Source: JADGRA01 sp052143535 (GTDB lineage Bacteria > Myxococcota > Myxococcia > Myxococcales > Myxococcaceae). Taken from it: DNA of 64,000 nucleotides. Numbering within the stretch: position 1 is the first letter of the stretch; every line of letters begins with the position of its first letter. The notes beneath the pieces were generated by a model. That model was not told the origin of the DNA. It saw only the letters and a list, made by a program, of their open reading frames with translations, and made no database searches. The stretch covers positions 124,001 through 188,000 of the forward strand of contig JBKQSS010000066.1 of the NCBI GenBank assembly GCA_052143535.1. Reading direction: 5' to 3'. The translations under genes and the position numbers were made by a program. This document shows, piece after piece, positions 57,182 to 64,000 of this stretch.

Positions 57182-57958
57182 ATGAAGCGTTGTCTCCTGC
57201 TTGGCGTCGGCCTCCTGCTTGGTGCGCCTGTCCGCGCCGCTCCGCTTGCCAATCAGGACGCCGTGCTCCAGGTCCTCAAGACCATCGACTACCGCCAGCG
57301 CAACAGCGGCGACTACAAGTCGCTCGCCTACCTGGAGCAGAAGGAGAAGGACAAGACGGACATCGCCCGCGAGGCGCTCATCTACCGGCGGGACGAGGAC
57401 GAGAAGTTGATGATTCTCTTCACCAAGCCCAAAGGCGAGGCGGGCAAGGGCTACATCCGTTTGGACAAGAACCTCTGGTCCTATGACCCAGGAACCGGCA
57501 AGTGGGACCGGCGCACCGAGCGGGAGCGAATCGCCGGCACTGACAGCCGGCGCGCGGACTTCGACCAGTCGAAGCTGGTGGAGGAGTACGACGCCACCTA
57601 CACCGGCGAGGGCAAGCTCGGGCAATTCGACATTTGGCAGCTCGAGTTGAAAGTGAAGCCGAACACCGATGTCGCCTTCCCGGTGGTGAAGCTGTGGGTG
57701 GACCAGGCGAGCGGCAATGTCCTCAAGCGGCAGGAATTCGCGCTCTCCGGACGGCTGATGCGTACGCTTTACTACCCGCGCTGGCAGAAGCTCTACAGCG
57801 AGTCGAAGAAGGCCGAAGTGTGGTACCCCGGCGAAATTCGCATCTACGACGAGGTGGAGAAGGAGAACAGCACCATCGTCGTGATGAAGAGTGTGGACCT
57901 CCGCCCGCTGGAGGCGAACATCTTCACCAAGGCATGGCTCGAGGCAAAGAGCCGATGA
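57182..57958 (+). CDS. LolA-like periplasmic outer-membrane sorting protein
   Basis: 258 residues with signal MKRCLLLGVGLLLGAPVRAA (ATG 57182). The mature sequence runs in a half-barrel pattern: LMILFTKPKGEAGKGYIRLDKNLWSYDPGTGKWDRR, YDATYTGEGKLGQFDIWQLEL, VVKLWVDQASGNVLKRQEFALSGRLMRTLYY, VWYPGEIRIYDEVE. This fits the PF17131-type 'outer membrane lipoprotein-sorting' LolA/LolB fold, which carries lipid or lipid-anchored cargo across the periplasm. Position between permeases and an outer-membrane barrel, with an ATGA overlap to the latter, supports a shuttle role. Not chromosomal lolA itself, which normally stands apart. Confidence 0.82.
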   Translation: MKRCLLLGVGLLLGAPVRAAPLANQDAVLQVLKTIDYRQRNSGDYKSLAYLEQKEKDKTDIAREALIYRRDEDEKLMILFTKPKGEAGKGYIRLDKNLWSYDPGTGKWDRRTERERIAGTDSRRADFDQSKLVEEYDATYTGEGKLGQFDIWQLELKVKPNTDVAFPVVKLWVDQASGNVLKRQEFALSGRLMRTLYYPRWQKLYSESKKAEVWYPGEIRIYDEVEKENSTIVVMKSVDLRPLEANIFTKAWLEAKSR

Positions 57959-59547
57959 CAGCCCGAGCGGCGGTGCTCCTTCTGGGACTCGTCGCCCGCA
58001 CTGTCTTGGCCCAGGGTCGCCCCGATGAGGACGCCCTCTTCGGCGCTCCGGCCGATGCCGGTACGCCGACGCCCGCCCTGCCCTCGCAGCCGCTCATCCC
58101 GAGCGCCGGGCAGCCGCTAGACCGCAACACCCCGGCCGGTGAGCAGCAGATTCTCACCGCCGCCCCGGCCCAGGATGCCTTCACCGCGGGCTTGGTGAAA
58201 GAAGACGCCCTGAAGATTGGCGGTCAGTTCTACATGCGGGCCATCAGCACCATCTCCCAGAATCAGCCCTTCGGGAAGTCCAGCTTCAACGTTCCGACCT
58301 TGCTCGACGTCTACCTGGACGCGCGGCCCACCGACCGACTGCGCGCATTCGTCCTGGGCCGTCTGGAATATGACCCGCTGCTCAGCAGCTACACTTTTCT
58401 CACCGGGGTTTCCGTCCCCGGCCTCGAGCAGCCGAGCAATCCCGCGGTGTACCTGGACCAGGCGTGGCTCGCCTTCGACATCGCCCGCACCGCGTTCGTC
58501 ACCGCGGGAGTCCAGCACGTCAAGTGGGGCACCGGGCAGTACTTCAATCCCGATGACTTCCTGGCCAGCCAGCCGGTCGACCCGCTCGCCATCTTCGACG
58601 CCCGGCTCGGGGTAAGCATGCTCCGCGTTCAAATCCCCTGGGAGAAGACGGGGCTGAGCTTCACCGCGGTGGCCGTCTTCCAGCCGACGCAGAACGTGAG
58701 CACCACCGGCACGACGCTGACCGGCGGGGGAGGCAACTCGGTCAACCTGGTCAGCGGCAACCAAAGCAACTCCAACGGTTTTCTCGAGGACGTGGGCGGT
58801 GCCGCTCAGGTGGAGTGGGACTTCAAGGGGGGCGCTCTGGGCGTCAACGGGCTCGCGCAGAAGTACCGCGCCTGGCGCGTGGGCGCCTACACCACGGCCG
58901 GCCTCGGAGACTTCGACGTCTACGGCGAAGCGGTCCTCAAACAGTGCCTCGACCTGCCCTACGGCACTCCCAACACCACCTGCGGGCCCTCCTACTCCAC
59001 TGGGATTGTCGCCCCAGGCACCTATAGCGGTTACACATTTGGCACGGTTCAGCAGCCAGCCTTGCCGGTCTTCCAGGCAGTGGGCGGACTCAGCTACGCC
59101 ATCAACTTCGAGGGGAACAAAAGCATCACCCTGGCCGGCGAGTACTTCTACAACCGCGGTAGCTTCGCCGCGAAGCAGTACCCCAACTTGCTCCTCCAAG
59201 GGGCCTACCAGCCATTTTACCTTGGGCGGAACTACCTTGCCTTGAGCGCCACCCTGACCGACACGACGGCCAAGACCACCTGGGTCTTGACGACCATCGG
59301 GAACCTCACCGACGTCAGCGCCATCACCCGACTGGATTTAATTGTCACTGTCCTGAGCTACTTGCAGGTGGAGGCCTTTGGAGCGGTGGACTACGGCCAT
59401 TTGGGGGGCGAATTTCGGCTCGGCGTCGACATTCCCAACGTGACGTTCAACACCGGCCTCTCGCCACCCAACAACCAAAAGGCGGTGGATTTCACCATCA
59501 ACGCCCCCATCGTCCAGTTCGGCCTGGGGCTCCGGATGGCCCTGTAA
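57955..59547 (+). CDS. Outer-membrane beta-barrel partner of the ABC/LolA unit
   Basis: 530 residues. Signal MTARAAVLLLGLVARTVLAQ, then an Ala/Pro/Asp linker and a barrel of many amphipathic strands (LKIGGQFYMRAISTISQ, RLRAFVLGRLEYDPLL, AVYLDQAWLAFDIARTAFVTAGVQHVKWGTG, ITLAGEYFYNRGSFAAKQY, YLALSATLTDT) ending VQFGLGLRMAL. The LDQAWLAFDI...GVQHVKWGTG block resembles large porin-like proteins of the DUF1302/alginate-porin kind, which elsewhere occur with LolA-like genes. ATG 57955 overlaps the LolA-like stop (ATGA). It could insert or release the cargo at the outer membrane. No plug domain or secretin motif. Confidence 0.82.
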   Translation: MTARAAVLLLGLVARTVLAQGRPDEDALFGAPADAGTPTPALPSQPLIPSAGQPLDRNTPAGEQQILTAAPAQDAFTAGLVKEDALKIGGQFYMRAISTISQNQPFGKSSFNVPTLLDVYLDARPTDRLRAFVLGRLEYDPLLSSYTFLTGVSVPGLEQPSNPAVYLDQAWLAFDIARTAFVTAGVQHVKWGTGQYFNPDDFLASQPVDPLAIFDARLGVSMLRVQIPWEKTGLSFTAVAVFQPTQNVSTTGTTLTGGGGNSVNLVSGNQSNSNGFLEDVGGAAQVEWDFKGGALGVNGLAQKYRAWRVGAYTTAGLGDFDVYGEAVLKQCLDLPYGTPNTTCGPSYSTGIVAPGTYSGYTFGTVQQPALPVFQAVGGLSYAINFEGNKSITLAGEYFYNRGSFAAKQYPNLLLQGAYQPFYLGRNYLALSATLTDTTAKTTWVLTTIGNLTDVSAITRLDLIVTVLSYLQVEAFGAVDYGHLGGEFRLGVDIPNVTFNTGLSPPNNQKAVDFTINAPIVQFGLGLRMAL

Positions 59548-59630
59548 AAGGGGGGTTTGAGTCCAGCCGACGCATCGCATTACAGTCTTCTTTTCCGTGG
59601 CTCGACTGGCCACGGGCAGGAGGGTCGGGG

Positions 59631-64000
<4,370 letters not shown>

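Overview
This window is GC-rich, gene-dense chromosomal DNA with little intergenic space. It looks like a myxobacterium (Myxococcota, probably a Myxococcus/Cystobacter relative). The taxonomic markers are an adventurous gliding-motility cluster (GltA/CglE, GltB/CglF, GltC and CglC homologues at 8.6-12.9 kb), a complete gspC-to-gspN type II secretion operon with sigma54 enhancer-binding-protein genes at both ends, PilZ and FHA regulators, and many lipoproteins of unknown function. No rRNA, convincing tRNA, CRISPR array, insertion sequence or prophage was seen, so this is core chromosome rather than an island.

Layout. 0-6.5 kb: housekeeping genes (end of an RluA-type pseudouridine synthase, dinB, nat, pcnB, an NAD-dependent epimerase) plus a lipoprotein and an orphan GspG-like protein. 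6.5-12.9 kb: a leftward run gltA-gltB-gltC-plsX-App1-like phosphatase, divergent from cglC; gliding outer-membrane proteins appear co-transcribed with phospholipid-synthesis genes. 13-18.7 kb: small envelope proteins, a PilZ protein, a 772-residue membrane protein with a HExxH peptidase domain and a ParB-domain protein. 18.7-35.5 kb: an NtrC-type activator, a near-perfect -24/-12 promoter, gspCDEFGHIJKLMN with two tiny extra reading frames, then an FHA-AAA-Fis regulator with degenerate Walker A and GAFTGA motifs. 35.6-42.2 kb: an M50-like membrane protease, an active/inactive pair of M16 peptidases, an LssY-domain lipoprotein and a membrane-anchored TAXI protein. 42.2-48.6 kb: MBL hydrolase, GNAT, parC-parE, cupin. 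48.9-50.4 kb: rho. 50.4-59.5 kb: a secreted protein, a gluzincin-like peptidase, and a tightly coupled five-gene unit (ABC ATPase, two FtsX/MacB-type permeases, a LolA-like periplasmic protein, an outer-membrane beta-barrel) that looks like a complete inner-to-outer-membrane lipid or lipoprotein transport route. 59.6 kb to the end: glutamate synthase large subunit, cut by the window edge.

Many genes serve the cell envelope: protein secretion, gliding at the outer membrane, phospholipid synthesis, lipoprotein or lipid trafficking and envelope proteolysis. The best candidates for something new are the five-gene ABC/LolA/barrel unit, the two micro-ORFs in the gsp operon, the predicted sigma54 promoter that would give gspC an almost leaderless message, and the degenerate FHA regulator. 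Functions are read from motifs and remembered family knowledge; no database search was run.
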